DNA from: Gari tellinella
Lineage: Eukaryota; Mollusca; Bivalvia; Cardiida; Psammobiidae
DNA: 64,000 nucleotides
Direction: 5' to 3'
Assembly: GCA_922989275.2 (NCBI GenBank)
Contig: OV277859.1
Location: forward strand, 37,429,501-37,493,500
The position numbers and the translations under genes are program-made. Below are positions 1 through 11,078 of this stretch, piece by piece. Below the pieces are notes generated by a model, which was given only the letters and a program-made list of their open reading frames with translations, had not been told where the DNA came from and did no database searches. Every line of letters starts with the position of its first letter. Positions within the stretch are counted from its first letter, which is position 1.

Positions 1-790
1 AGAATCACACCACATTATTCTGTGTAAGTTTGCAGATGCGTTTATTAGGATTAAAATTGATAAATACTAAACATTTATTGTATCGAATTATTTCATCACT
101 AGTATTTATTGAATTATAATAAAAAAATACGGCAGAATACGAATGTTCTGAAAAAGTTACAAAAAGTTATGCTCTGAAAATCGAGTGCCGCAAATCCAAA
201 GAATAACCGGAAATCGTAAATTCGATTATGTGCAGTAGGGGCCAGGAAATGGCGGGTGTTTTTACAGTGACGGTTTGTTTCTACGATGCAACCAGAGCTA
301 AGTTTACTTCCTTTTGAGCGATTTCACGCAATAATTATGAATAACAACTCGTTTATTTACTTAAAGTCTTTATTTGTCTCTCAGTTCAAAATGCCTTACC
401 GATTAACGACTAACGTGCTCCCTCGTAAGAAGCTTCGAATAATGAGGACTTGCATTCTCAGATTTAATAATTTCTAAGCAATCAAGCGTCACAACATCAA
501 CAGTTTACAACCAGACAATAATTACTGATTATAATTGGGATCACTAGCTTGTCATCTCCAATAAACAGCCCTAACCTCGACTATGGTAGGTGTCAATTAA
601 AGCCCTGCAGCATATTGCGCAATCTTAACACCTCGGCCTAAGAAGGCTAACGAAGTAACCGTTGGTCAACGTAGGCTTGAGAGGCTTGTTCCCTTGTATT
701 GTATGCACCCCTAAATTGCAGAAAAGATTTTATGATAAAAGTGTGCACAATACATGGCAAAAGACGGTAATAACCATAATAAATTTACGA
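1..790. other. Intergenic or intronic DNA, nothing recognised
   Basis: AT-rich sequence without a convincing coding exon or repeat boundary. It lies downstream (minus strand) of the RRM-gene first exon and could be its first intron. A 63-codon open frame at 286-477 has no recognisable motif and looks like chance. Confidence 0.4.
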
Positions 791-1052
791 GTTGGGCCGT
801 TTTGACATGGGCCGTTTTGAATCTGGGCCGTTTTGGTTTTGGGCCGTTTTGACCTGCATTCACCAATAATATAAGCGATTATTTAACTCCCGAACGCGGG
901 TCAAAACAGCCCAAAAAAATTCAAAAGTACCTGCGAGTTATATTTACAAAGTTGTACCAGAGCGAAAATATACCAGAGAGATACTCAGGCCAATTGGGGC
1001 CTTAGCTACAAGACTACAAGGCCGTTTTGGATCAGGGCCATTTTGACCCGTC
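791..1052. repeat. GGGCCGTTTTG repeat block (foldback)
   Basis: The motif GGGCCGTTTTG recurs four times at 791-855, then again inverted or diverged (AACGCGGGTCAAAACAGCCC near 894-913) and at 1020-1050. The same motif in opposite orientation occurs at about 36145-36236, directly after the 28S fragment. It behaves as a dispersed short repeat with self-complementary ends; I do not know the family. Confidence 0.6.
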
Positions 1053-1373
1053 ACTATATGGCATATGCCTCCACATCTATAGATGCCGGGGCATAAAAAC
1101 AAGTGTTATCACTGTTTTAGGTCAAAAGTTTAACTTGAAATGTATTTTTCATTTCTAATCTTTATCAATAATATTATCAAGGGAAGTAACTCTTGAAACA
1201 TTGAGCATTTGCTACTCGAGTCTTCAAATAGTGCAAACCCAGTTCAGACAGTCTGTATCTGTACCAATACGTTGTAGAATCATATCAATGCTTTTACATT
1301 TACCTACTGACTATAAGAAGAAGGATTTGGAGGAAATACATTTGCTGGAAATCCATGAAATCGAGGACCTTAC

Positions 1374-1505
1374 CTTTTCCGTGGTGTTGAAAGGCAGATT
1401 TTTAATCACTAATCTTTTCTCTCGATTGAATTCATTCTTTGCTTTTTCTAACAACTCTCTGTTGCTCACTGTATCAGAGAAATTGTCTCCAGAAGTCGCA
1501 GACAT
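1374..1505 (-). CDS. First coding exon of an RNA-recognition-motif protein (partial gene)
   Basis: On the minus strand an ATG at 1505 opens 44 codons ending in GAAAAG followed by the donor GTAAGG (1373-1368), phase 0. The peptide starts MSATSGDNF, continues with a charged helix (ELLEKAKNEFNREKR) and ends in LVIKNLPFNTT, which matches the RNP2 strand of an RRM. A charged helix leading into RNP2 at the very N-terminus recalls the PTB-binding RAVER proteins, but this is only a resemblance. Later exons would lie to the left; none is visible in 1-1373, so the rest is probably outside the window. A CCGGAAGTG promoter motif lies about 53 bp upstream. Confidence 0.55.
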
Positions 1506-1557
1506 CGTTACGATAAGCAATTTCAAATTATTCTTTTGGATAAATAAAAAAAAATAC

Positions 1558-1566
1558 CACTTCCGG
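1558..1566 (-). promoter_or_regulatory. ETS-family site upstream of the RRM exon
   Basis: The minus strand reads CACCGGAAGTGG across this position, a strong match to the ETS/GABP core CCGGAAGTG, usual in TATA-less housekeeping promoters. It sits about 53 bp upstream of the ATG at 1505, which supports that ATG as a real start. The sequence shows only the motif; binding is inferred. Confidence 0.45.
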
Positions 1567-1679
1567 TGACAGGTATCCCACAGCGGCTGGGCTAAAACAC
1601 GGGACAAGCAGTACGCATAAAAAAATCCGCCGCAAACACATGTAACCGTCATACAATGAGTTGCAAACTGGTCAAAACT

Positions 1680-3917
1680 AAAAATGGATATGAACTCCTT
1701 TAAGACATACTTTCTAGGTAACAATTACAGTGACCCTGACCTTGCCTGGACGGACTTCAAAGTCAAACTTAAGAATCTCTGCGATGTTCATATCCCGACA
1801 AAAACAACAAAAACTAGACAAGACCAGCCATGGATTACCCCCTCCATCATCAGACTAATCAGACGACGTGACAAACTCTACCAACATATTAAACATAAAA
1901 CTTCAGCAAACCCAAAACTCCTTGGTCATTTCAAAGCGCTGAAGTCCACAATACAGAGACGGATTAGGAACTCTTACTTGGACTACCTTGACTCAGTTAT
2001 TTTTGAACACGACTCCCAACCCGGCAAGAATAAGAAATTTTACAGCTTCGTGAAACACAACAAATCTGAAAATTGTGGTGTAGCACCCCTTAAGAAAGAT
2101 GGCTTGACTTTCACTGACCCGGCTGAGAAAGCCAACATTCTCAATAAACAATTTGAATCTGTATTTTCTCATCCCCAGCCCCTCAGCTTAAAGCAACTCT
2201 CTTCTGACCAAACTAGAAACAATTGTGTCCAAATGCCCTCCATATCAATTACAGTCCCCGGAGTACAGAAACTTCTTTGTGGCCTATGTCCCAACAAAGC
2301 CTCTGGACCAGACCAGATTTCGCCGAGAGTCCTCAAAGAGTTGCACTCCGAGATTGCCCCAGTCCTATGTCACATCTTTCAACTGTCACTAAATGCAGGT
2401 TACGTCCCCCTAGATTGGAAAAAAGCCATTATAGCACCCGTGTTCAAAAAAGGCCCACGGTCAAAGCCCAGCAATTACAGGCCAATATCACTGACCTGTA
2501 TTGCATCTAAGCTGATGGAGCACATCATTGTCTCCAATATGATGTCTCACTTTGACAAACATCAGCTTCTCTCCCCTCTCCAACATGGTTTCCGGTCAAA
2601 AAGAAGCTGTGAGACGCAGCTTGTGAGCTTTACACAAGAGATTTTTGACTCTTTGGAAAAGGGAGAACAGACTGACGTTATAGTGATGGATTTTTCTAAG
2701 GCCTTTGATAAAGTTGACCATCTTAGGCTGATCCACAAACTGTCTCTCTTAGGCATTAACCCCCAGGTCACAAAGTGGATTAAGTCTTTCTTACATGGCA
2801 GGTCCCAAAGAGTGGCAGTAGAAGGAACTACCTCTGACGAGCTACCGGTACTGTCCGGAGTTCCCCAAGGTTCTGTCCTGGGACCTTGCCTATTTTTAGC
2901 ATATATTAACGACCTACCGGACAGTGTAAAATGCCGCACTCGACTATTTGCTGACGACACTATAGTGTATCTAACAGTAAGATCACTAAATGACTCAAAT
3001 AAACTCCAAGACGACCTAAACAGACTTCAACGTTGGGAAAGCGACTGGACAATGGAGTTCAACCCTGACAAATGTGAAGTATTACAAATCACAAAGAAAA
3101 GGTCAACAGTCAAATTCCCCTATACTCTACATGACAAGTTACTCAAAACCACTGACAATGCTAAATATTTAGGTATCACGATAAATAAGGACTTAAACTG
3201 GACAAATCACATTAATAATACTGTAGCCAAAGCCAAAAACACACTTAGGTTCATAAAAAGAAATGTCAAAACAAAAAATGCCAAGGTCAAAGAAGCAGCA
3301 TATACCACCTATGTCAGACCCCAATTAGAATATTGTGCTGTGGTGTGGCATCCCTGGCAAAATTTCCTAACAAACAAGGTTGAGGGGGTCCAACGAGCTG
3401 CTGCCAGGTATGTCCTTAATGACTTCAACTTCACCAGTAGCGTCACCCAAATGCTGATCACCCTTGAGTGGAACACCCTTGCCCATCGCAGAATTCTTAC
3501 CTCTTTAATAATGCTTTACAAAATACAGCACCAGCTTGTCTATGTAGACCACAGCCACCTCACACTTATCAGAAACCAGAATTACCTAATCCCCCATTCC
3601 AGGACACAATATCACATGAATTCATTCTTCCCTCGTACTATAAGATACTGGAACAGCCTGCCAAGTCAACTGAAATCATGCCCCAGTCTGGATGCTTTCA
3701 AGAGTGGACTGGGAGCTGTCAACCCCTAGCCTACCCATGAATTGTTTTTATTTTTAACTTTGCACCTCTGTTCTTTTACTTGTCTAAATTATCTTTTATC
3801 TCATACTTTTATTCTTTTATTTTGCACTTAACAGACTAATTCCGTCTATTTCCCTGACAGCGCCTTCCGATAATGATCTGAACTGATCGTCTGGAAGTAA
3901 CGAATTGAAGTTGAAGT
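1680..3917 (+). mobile_element. 5'-truncated non-LTR retrotransposon insertion
   Basis: The RT frame is followed by a T-rich 3' UTR and ends with the short iterated tail GAATTGAAGTTGAAG (about 3903-3917) rather than poly(A), as in CR1-like elements. The left junction is near 1680, just before the ATG. I could not identify a clear target-site duplication. Confidence 0.7.
1684..3729 (+). CDS. Reverse transcriptase of a non-LTR retrotransposon (CR1/jockey type), 5'-truncated
   Basis: A 681-residue open frame encodes the RT half of a LINE ORF2. Motifs in order: NKASGPD at 204-210, NYRPISL at 264-270, the catalytic block DFSKAFD at 336-342 (D336), GVPQGSVLGP at 392-401, FADD at 422-425 (catalytic D424 and D425), then thumb YLGI at about 496-499. 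The C-terminal third (RPQLEYCAVVW, then RTIRYWNSLP) is typical of CR1/jockey-group elements. The APE-type endonuclease expected before the linker is missing, so this is a 5'-truncated insertion; the first ATG simply follows the truncation point. The RT is fully open with all catalytic residues, so the insertion is young. It sits head-to-head with the RRM exon, about 180 bp from its start codon. Confidence 0.9.
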   Translation: MDMNSFKTYFLGNNYSDPDLAWTDFKVKLKNLCDVHIPTKTTKTRQDQPWITPSIIRLIRRRDKLYQHIKHKTSANPKLLGHFKALKSTIQRRIRNSYLDYLDSVIFEHDSQPGKNKKFYSFVKHNKSENCGVAPLKKDGLTFTDPAEKANILNKQFESVFSHPQPLSLKQLSSDQTRNNCVQMPSISITVPGVQKLLCGLCPNKASGPDQISPRVLKELHSEIAPVLCHIFQLSLNAGYVPLDWKKAIIAPVFKKGPRSKPSNYRPISLTCIASKLMEHIIVSNMMSHFDKHQLLSPLQHGFRSKRSCETQLVSFTQEIFDSLEKGEQTDVIVMDFSKAFDKVDHLRLIHKLSLLGINPQVTKWIKSFLHGRSQRVAVEGTTSDELPVLSGVPQGSVLGPCLFLAYINDLPDSVKCRTRLFADDTIVYLTVRSLNDSNKLQDDLNRLQRWESDWTMEFNPDKCEVLQITKKRSTVKFPYTLHDKLLKTTDNAKYLGITINKDLNWTNHINNTVAKAKNTLRFIKRNVKTKNAKVKEAAYTTYVRPQLEYCAVVWHPWQNFLTNKVEGVQRAAARYVLNDFNFTSSVTQMLITLEWNTLAHRRILTSLIMLYKIQHQLVYVDHSHLTLIRNQNYLIPHSRTQYHMNSFFPRTIRYWNSLPSQLKSCPSLDAFKSGLGAVNP

Positions 3918-5231
3918 GGGTTCAGTGGTCAAAGCGCACCATTGATCGACCATATATGAATATATGGGGTTAATTTTCAATAAGATAGCAACCATTTAAC
4001 TAGTTTACCCTTTCACTGCCAAATTTACCGTGTGTTTTTTACCCCCTCATCGTTTACTACAGTTAACTATGATTATTTATGTCAAATTATGGGTGTATTT
4101 ATATATTAAAGCTGAAAATCATAAAGAAATGTTTACTTTATATGTTTAATTTATTTTTTAGTTAAAAACCTTATTAATTGATGAGAAATAGTCAGACGAA
4201 TCCTTAGATCACCGGTAATTGGGTGAACCAGGATAATTGTCGTCTGCTTCAATTTTGTTGTTTGCAAGATCGTTTAAAAGTTAGATTAAATATAGTAGAT
4301 CTATGACTTAAAAGATATCGATACGAGTGTCAAATAGTTTAAATCCTGATCAGACGCCGTATTACGCGGCGTCTGATCAGGGTACAAACTGTTTGCAAGT
4401 GTGCGTTCAGGCGTCATTGAAAGTGAAAGGGTCACTTTGATACTTCCAGACGATTAAGAAGACGAACATTAGGGTTAAGAAATATAAGATTGTTCGTCTT
4501 CTTAATGATGAATTGTATGACAGACTGTAGGCAAAGTTAATATCCCCATGGAGAATCTGAAGGAGAAGACGGGTCTCAGATATTCCCACTTTACTTTCAG
4601 CCTGTATTCAGCGACTGGGTGAGTGTTAGAAGTTTTAGCGCCTCTCTTTAGCATCGGACCATGATTGTTGTGTGGAATCTCTATTACGAGTCTTTATGAC
4701 CAAGTAAAAGAAAGGTAATTGATTGTATAGAAGACAGGAAACAGCTTAAAGCCAGATGATAGTATTTAAAACAGAAAACTCCTATAGCAACTTTTCTGCT
4801 TTACTGTCATCTTGCTTTAAGCATTCACCTGTCGTAAACACCTAATAACTAACACAATTTAGCGGTAGCGATAGAGAGGTTTTACTGTATATGTATTTCA
4901 CCACACTACTTGTTACTATAAACCTGAATAAAACGAGCGAGCATAACTGAACATTTAGATGTACCCGTAAAACTTCAAATGGACAAGTATCCAATTAAAT
5001 CTGGCCCATCTGAGTCTACAGAGTTTTCATACGGGACAAGTGTACTCTTTACAGATACACTGTCTGTAAATGGCAATTATACTCGTCGCTAGGGTTCAAA
5101 CACATTTATACCTGGTTATTGCATTGAACTCAGCCTCTGTGCTTGCTCGAATGTTTCCTTATACAAATACATGTACCGGTACTGGGCGATCTAAAGATAC
5201 TCAAACGTCCCCACAACAATGAGCCAATGTT
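3918..5231. other. Gene-free stretch with decayed miniature elements
   Basis: No gene recognised. It holds a decayed TTAA-type miniature element whose ends read ACCCTTTCACTGCC near 4008 and GAAAGTGAAAGGGT near 4420, with the central palindrome CCTGATCAGACGCCG and its complement at 4345-4381. A second palindromic repeat, ending AGAGAGGTTTTACTG at about 4874-4888, relates to the element at 13604-13787. Confidence 0.5.
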
Positions 5232-5463
5232 GGGGCCTGTTTCATTAAACCCCGTATGACAAAAACGGTCGCAAGTCAAAACTTTAAAATTCATTTAATT
5301 TCTAAATTCTCTATCTAATCCTGTTTTGTGACATCTCTTTGGAATCGTCTTTCCAAAGAGATGTCACAAAACAGGATTAGATTGAGAAATGAATAATAAT
5401 TAAGACTTTTATAATCTGACTTACGACAAAATTTGTCGTAAGAAATTTTATGAAACAGGCCCC
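5232..5463. mobile_element. Palindromic MITE with GGGGCCTGTTTCAT ends
   Basis: The left end GGGGCCTGTTTCAT (5232) is the reverse complement of the right end ATGAAACAGGCCCC (5450-5463). The centre holds a long hairpin: TTTGTGACATCTCTTTGGAA near 5324-5343 pairs with the stretch at about 5351-5371. No coding capacity. Host-site duplication not clear. Confidence 0.75.
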
Positions 5464-6250
5464 AGAGCTGCAAGGGATGGGATGGTGCATCATGTATTAA
5501 AACAGAAATCCATCTTAGAAACAACAGCAACAACAAGGATACTCACAGTGTATGTCCATACAGCAGATCATTTAAACCCTGGTGAGACGACCATCAGGGT
5601 CCACAGTTTGCTAATCTCTACTTTAGTAGACACCTGGCTTAAATGAGATAAAATTGTGGTTGCATTTATTTTTCAAATTTGGAATTCAGTAGACATTTGT
5701 TTACTGAAGAATTGCCGTTCAGGGTCCACATTGTTTGCTAATATCTACTTTAGTAGAAACTTGGCTTAAATGAGTAAAAAATTGTGACTTGCATTTATTT
5801 TTCAATTTAGACTTCAGTAGACATTTTTACTAAAGACTTGCAGATCAGGACCCACGCTGTTTGCTTATCTCTTCTTTAAGAGTAGAGATTAAATGACTTG
5901 CATTTATTTTTCAAATTTAGACTTAGACATTTTCGACTGAAGAATTGACGATGAATACCAGTGTTGAATGTTTGGATTTAATTACTATCATTTCTTGATA
6001 TTATATGACATTAATAATGTTAAAATTGTAACTCAAAGCGAGGTGGCATAAACCGTAATGTCGATGCGTTAATATATATACATATAAATAATAATAATTA
6101 AAAAAAAACACTCAGTGTTTGAATCTCTCTGCCCTTCTATGCTGGAAACCAGAATGTGTATATTTTGCAAACAGTGTAGCTTGATCAGAGGGTCGATTCA
6201 AAACCCCACTAAACAGGGTCTTCACAGTTTGTTTTACTTAATCTTTAAGT
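5464..6250. repeat. Three diverged tandem copies of an about 120 bp unit
   Basis: The block CTTAAATGAGTAAAAAATTG plus GCATTTATTTTTCAA recurs near 5638, 5763 and 5885, each next to a CAGGGTCCACA-type motif and a TAGTAGACATTT-type motif. No coding content; AT-rich spacer after 5960. Confidence 0.45.
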
Positions 6251-6261
6251 AGTGTACATGT

Positions 6262-7440
6262 CTATGGAAGGCCGGTGCGCCATGCTAATTGCTATTTGTA
6301 AAATGCCAAATGCTAAATGCGAATGGCTATTTGCGAAATGCTATTTGCCAATGCCAATGCCAATGCGAATAGGTATTTGCCAAATGCTTAATGCCATTTG
6401 CGCCGAATGCCAAATGCTTTGGCGGTTTCAATGGTCGCCGGTGCGCCATGCTAAATGCTAAATGCGAATTGCGAAATGCTAAATGCGAATTGCGAAATGC
6501 TAATTAAATACAAAACTCTTTTAGAGGTGCTAAATGCTAAATGCTATTTGTAAAATGCTAAATGCTGATTGCGAAATGCGTTTTACGAAATGCCATTTGC
6601 GAATGGCAAAAACGCTAAATGCGAATTGCAAAAATGCTATTCCCAAATTCCTAAATGCCAAATGTGAATTGCTGTACTAAGGCCAAACAAAAATATATCT
6701 GTTTCCGGTATTTCCCCTCCGAGCCTAAACGTTTTTGTTTTTCATTTTTCGAAAAACCTATCAGCCTATCAGTCTGTCATTTTTGTGGCGCATGTGACAG
6801 TTGTTTTTGAGCAACGTGTAAAAGAAGCTATTCTTCAGTTAATTGTTTAAAAAGCTGCTTTATAGTCATATTAGTGTTTTAGAAATTGATTTTAGAATAA
6901 GATTAGCAAATATCTTAGAGAAATGTGATCTAAATCTGTCATAAAATACCTTCCTTGCAGATATGATTTGCTAGTTAATTAACCATTGACATATTCAACA
7001 TGCAGACAACACATTTTATTGACATATTTGACAAGAATACAATGCATTTCGAAATATTATTAATGCCACCCTATCATATAAAAGCCACTACTTTTCCGTT
7101 TTGGTATACCAATATTGATTAACAATCATACCAGTTTCAATTTTTAAGGTAATTTTCGTAATGGGACCTATTAATTAAATAAACAATTTGAAATGCTTTT
7201 TTTTCAAGGTATTTTATGTATGGCACAGGGCTATGCAAAAATAAAATACATTCATATATTTTCATATATGAACATGATTATATAAAATACTCCATCAGAA
7301 AAGTTAAATAGATCTATATCAATATATGATTGTGTCCCTAGGAAACATGGGTACTGTTTTATTTGGCCTAAATTTGATTTGCTAAATGTTAAATGCGATA
7401 TGCTGAATGTCAAATGATAGAGAAAACCCGTCCTTTGAAG
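6262..7440. mobile_element. Foldback element copy 1 with TGCTAAATGCG-type repeats
   Basis: Begins GGAAGGCCGGTGCGCCATGC near 6265, followed by about 400 bp of short iterated words (TGCTAAATGCG, AATTGCGAAATGC). The interior from about 6700 contains CATTTTATTGACATATTTGA, shared with copies 2 and 3. The right end (about 7370-7440) is a diverged remnant of the iterated block. No protein-coding signal. Confidence 0.65.
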
Positions 7441-7445
7441 AAACC

Positions 7446-8580
7446 TATGGAAGGCCGGTGCGCCATGCTAAATGCGACTTGCTATATGCGAAATGCTAAA
7501 TGCTAATCGCGAAATGCTAATTAAGTACAAAACTCTATTAGGGTGTGTTTAATGCTTAATGCTATTTGTAAAATGCAAAATGCTAAATGCTGATTGCGAA
7601 ATGCGTTTTGTGAAATGCCATTTGCGAATTACAAAAATGCTAAATGCAAATTGCAAAAATGCTATTCGCAGATTCCTTAATGCCAAATGCGAATTGCTGT
7701 ACTAAGGCCAAACAAAAATATCTCTGTTTCCGGTAACCCGACCGACCCTAGTTTTTACCCTCCTATAGTCTTTTGAGTGTTTTAAAAATTGATTTTTAGA
7801 TAAACAAATATCTAAAAGAAATTTGATCTCAATTTGCCATGAAGTACTTTCCGTGCAGTTATGATCTGCTAGTTAATTAACCATTGACATATTAAACATG
7901 CAGACAATGCATTTTATTGACATATTTGACAAGCATACAACACATGTCAAAATATTATTTATCCCACCATATATAAGTCACTACTTAGCCGGTTTGGTAT
8001 ACCAATACTGGTTAACAATCATACCAGTTTCAATTTTAAGGTAATTTTGGTACTGATGGGACCTATCAATTAATAGTTTGATTGAAATTTTTAAGGTTTT
8101 TTATGTATAGCCCAGGGTACGCCAACAACAATATGATTATATTAAATACTTCATCAGAACAGTACATATAATAGGAAATACGGGTAATTTTTTATTTGGC
8201 CTAAATGCGATTTGCTAAATGCTAAAAGCGATTTGCTGAATGTCAAATGATTGAGAAAAACCGCAATTTGAGGAGTCCGCCAAAGCATTTGGCATTCAGT
8301 GCAAATAGCATTAAGCATTTGGCATTGGTAAATAGCATTTCGCAAATAGCAATTCGCATATAGCAAATAGCATTTGATATTTCACAGATAGCATTTCGCA
8401 TTTAGCGTTTGGCATTTTACAACTAGCAATTAGCATGGCACCAAAGCATTTGGCACTTCATTAAGCATTTCGAAAATGGCAATTCGCATTTAGCAAATAG
8501 CATTCGATATTTCACAAACAGCATTTGGCATTTAGCATTTGGCATTTTACAACTAGCATTTAGCATGGCGCACCGGCATT
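7446..8580. mobile_element. Foldback element copy 2, both inverted ends present
   Basis: Starts TATGGAAGGCCGGTGCGCC and ends with its near complement GGCGCACCGGCATTCCATA. Both ends carry variable-length arrays of TGCTAAATGCG-type words, in opposite orientations (7465-7700 and 8205-8575). The interior matches copies 1 and 3. The architecture is that of a foldback transposon with repeat-built inverted ends. Confidence 0.7.
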
Positions 8581-8582
8581 CC

Positions 8583-9596
8583 ATATGGAAGGCCGGTGCG
8601 CCATGCTAAATGCTAAATGCGAATTGCTTAATGCGAAATGCTAAATGCGAATTGCGAAATGCTATTTAAGTACAAAACTCTATTAGGGGTGTTTAATGCT
8701 AAATGCTATTTGTCAAATGTCAAATGTTAAATGCTGATTGCAAATGCGTTTTGCGACATGTCATTTGCGAATTGCAAAAATGCTAAATGCGAATTGCAAA
8801 AATGCTATTCGCAAATTCCTTAATGCCAATTGCGAATTGCTGTACTAAGACCAAACAAAAATACCTCGGTTTCCGGTACCCAAACCGACCCTAGTTTTTT
8901 TTAACACAATCATATAATGATGATATATTTAACTTTTCTGATGGAGTATTTTATATAATTATATTCAAATTGTTATTAATTTAATTGATAGGCCCCAAAA
9001 CCAAATTTACCTTAAACATTGAAATCTGGTATGATTGTTAACCAATATTGGGATACCAAACCGGCAAAGTAGTGGCTTATATATGATAGGTGGAATTAAT
9101 AATATTTTGTAATGTGTTGTATGTTTGTCAAATATGTCAATAAAATGTGTTGTCTGCCTGTTGAATATGTCAATGGTTAATTTCGAAAAATGAAAAAAAA
9201 ACAAGTTTAGGATCGGAGGGAAAAACTAGGGTCGGTCGGGTTACCGGAAACATATGTTTTTTTTGTTTGTTTGGCCTTAGTACAGCACTTCGCATTTGGC
9301 ACTTAGGAATTTGCGAATAGCATTTTTTGCAATTCGCATTTAGCATTTTTGCAATTAGCAAATGGCATTTCGCAAAACGCATTTCGCAATCAGCATTTAG
9401 CATTTTAAGAGTTTTTATTAAACTAGCATTTCGCAATTCGCATTTAGCATTTCGCATATAGCAATTCGCATTTAGCATGGCACACCGGCCTTCCATACCC
9501 CTGATAGAGTTTTGTATTTCATTAGCATTTCGCAATTCGCATATATATTATATAGCAATTCGCATTTAGCATTTAGCATGGCGCACCTTCCATATA
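8583..9596. mobile_element. Foldback element copy 3
   Basis: Begins TATGGAAGGCCGGTGCGCC directly after copy 2, forming the junction TTCCATATGGAA, and ends GGCGCACCTTCCATA. Iterated ends at 8600-8840 (forward) and 9280-9590 (reverse). Its interior is inverted relative to copy 2. Noncoding. Confidence 0.7.
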
Positions 9597-9650
9597 CATG
9601 TGCATGTGGTTTAGTATCAGTCCTACGAAACGACATAAAATGGCCATGTT

Positions 9651-9867
9651 CACGGGGGGCCAACTAGGTATTACGATGAACTGTTTGTCTATGACAACCT
9701 ATATGGGTATTATAACAAATTTGTATTGCTACGAAGGCAATTTTGTTGTCGTAGACAAACATTTCACACTATATACACTGACTTCATAGCTATACAAATC
9801 TCTTATAATACCCATATAGGTTGTCGTAGACAAACATTTCATCGTAATACCTAGTTAGCCCCCCGTG
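9651..9867. mobile_element. MITE with CACGGGGGGCC ends and 5 bp target duplication
   Basis: The left end CACGGGGGGCCAACTAGG is mirrored at the right end (CCTAGTTAGCCCCCCGTG); arms of about 80-90 bp match across ATTACGATGAA and CAACCTATATGGGTATTATA. Flanks are ATGTT at 9646-9650 and ATGTT at 9868-9872, a clean 5 bp duplication. Noncoding. Confidence 0.8.
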
Positions 9868-10786
9868 ATGTTTCAAAAGTGAAATAGCTAAAAAATCTGA
9901 AAAAAATCAGCATTAACTTTCAGCGAATTTGTGATCAATATTGCAAACAGTTTGCAACGGGTAACTTGTCACTGGTAATATTCCTTTTAAGGAGTAACAG
10001 ATAAGTTTTCCCTGGAAAGTATTGCAGACAACAAAAATGTAAAACGACACTTCTCGATGAACGGTGAAATGGATTCGCTGGTTATAGGAATCGTCATTTA
10101 TTTTGCTGTAGGAGAATCTATTATACCATTGATGCAAACAGTTTGGATCCAGACGAAACATCGAATGATTCTGTGTCCCATCTTGATCCAAAGTGTTTGA
10201 AACTAATAACATTTCCTAAATCGTATACATGATACAAGTTCTAGGAATGGCTGCATACGACAAATGTTGCAGAAGAAATCTGCCTTGCGTGCTAAAGGTT
10301 AATCCCGCTACTGCCATGACGTTATCTGATTTAAACAATTGTCGTCTGCTTTTATTTATCAAAATCAAATTTTTAGGTAAATTGACTCAATCAATGTCAT
10401 AATGAGTTTCAAACCGTTTGGATCCTGACCAGACACCGCGTCACGCGGCGTCTGATCTGGATCCAAACTGTTTGCAAATAATCATTGTATTCGCTGTTAA
10501 GCAATGAGCGGGCTAATCGACATCGAAAACAGAACTCGTATGAAATCCGTTGACTGGAATGGCATTGTCCCACGCCTGCCGTTGTAAGCCGCTGTAAGTA
10601 ATGTCTTTGAACTCTGCTGGAGAGAAAAAAGAATACTCAAAATGTTACTTGCTGAAAGTCTGAAAGTGATTCGTTCTTCTTCATACTACGTTTATGCGAC
10701 TTGAGGGATAAAAAAAAAGCTGGACCATAATAAAGGTACAAGCTGCTGGCTAAGGTTTAGAAATGTGGGCTTCTGAATTCAAAGGA
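9868..10786. other. Gene-free stretch with a decayed palindromic repeat
   Basis: No gene recognised. At about 10421-10463 is one copy of the GATCCTGA...CGCGGCGTCTGATC palindrome inside a decayed TTAA-type element starting near 10299. An open frame on the minus strand (9913-10212) overlaps repeat sequence and I do not call it. Confidence 0.45.
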
Positions 10787-11003
10787 TTAACCCCTTCACT
10801 GCCGTGACGTCATCAATTTTAAACAATTGTCGTCTGCTTTTTATTTCTTAAATTTTAATTTTTGCTATTTTGACTGAAGAAAAATTGAAATGAGTTTCAA
10901 ACAGTTTGGATCCTGATCAGACGCCGCCTAACGCGGCGTCTGATCAGGATCCAAATAGTTTGCAAAAACTGCTGTGCTCGGGGTAAGGCAGTGAAGGGGT
11001 TAA
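10787..11003. mobile_element. TTAA-flanked piggyBac-type MITE with central palindrome
   Basis: The left end TTAACCCCTTCACTGCC mirrors the right end GGCAGTGAAGGGGTTAA. TTAA target duplication plus a CCC(C)TT-type terminus is characteristic of piggyBac elements. The centre (10908-10952) is a near-perfect 45 bp palindrome built on GGATCCTGATCAGACGCCG. No coding capacity. Confidence 0.8.
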
Positions 11004-11070
11004 ATTACCAATTCCAGCCATAGTTGAATGTTCATTATTTGCTCCAGTGCTTTGAGTTGGCAGTGTGGAA

Positions 11071-11078
11071 TATAAATA
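11071..11078 (+). promoter_or_regulatory. Possible TATA box of the KCNE4-like gene
   Basis: TATAAATA about 220 bp upstream of the ATG at 11298, in the spacer after the TTAA element. It is the only good TATA match in this interval; its use is inferred. Confidence 0.25.

Noticed and set aside
1201..1569. 122-codon plus-strand frame
   Set aside because: It overlaps the RRM exon on the other strand, which has a start, donor, RNP2 motif and promoter site; the plus frame has no domain.
9913..10212. 99-codon minus-strand frame that looks somewhat protein-like
   Set aside because: It contains the dispersed repeat phrase GGATCCAAACTGTTTGCA and has no recognisable domain or good splice context; probably chance.
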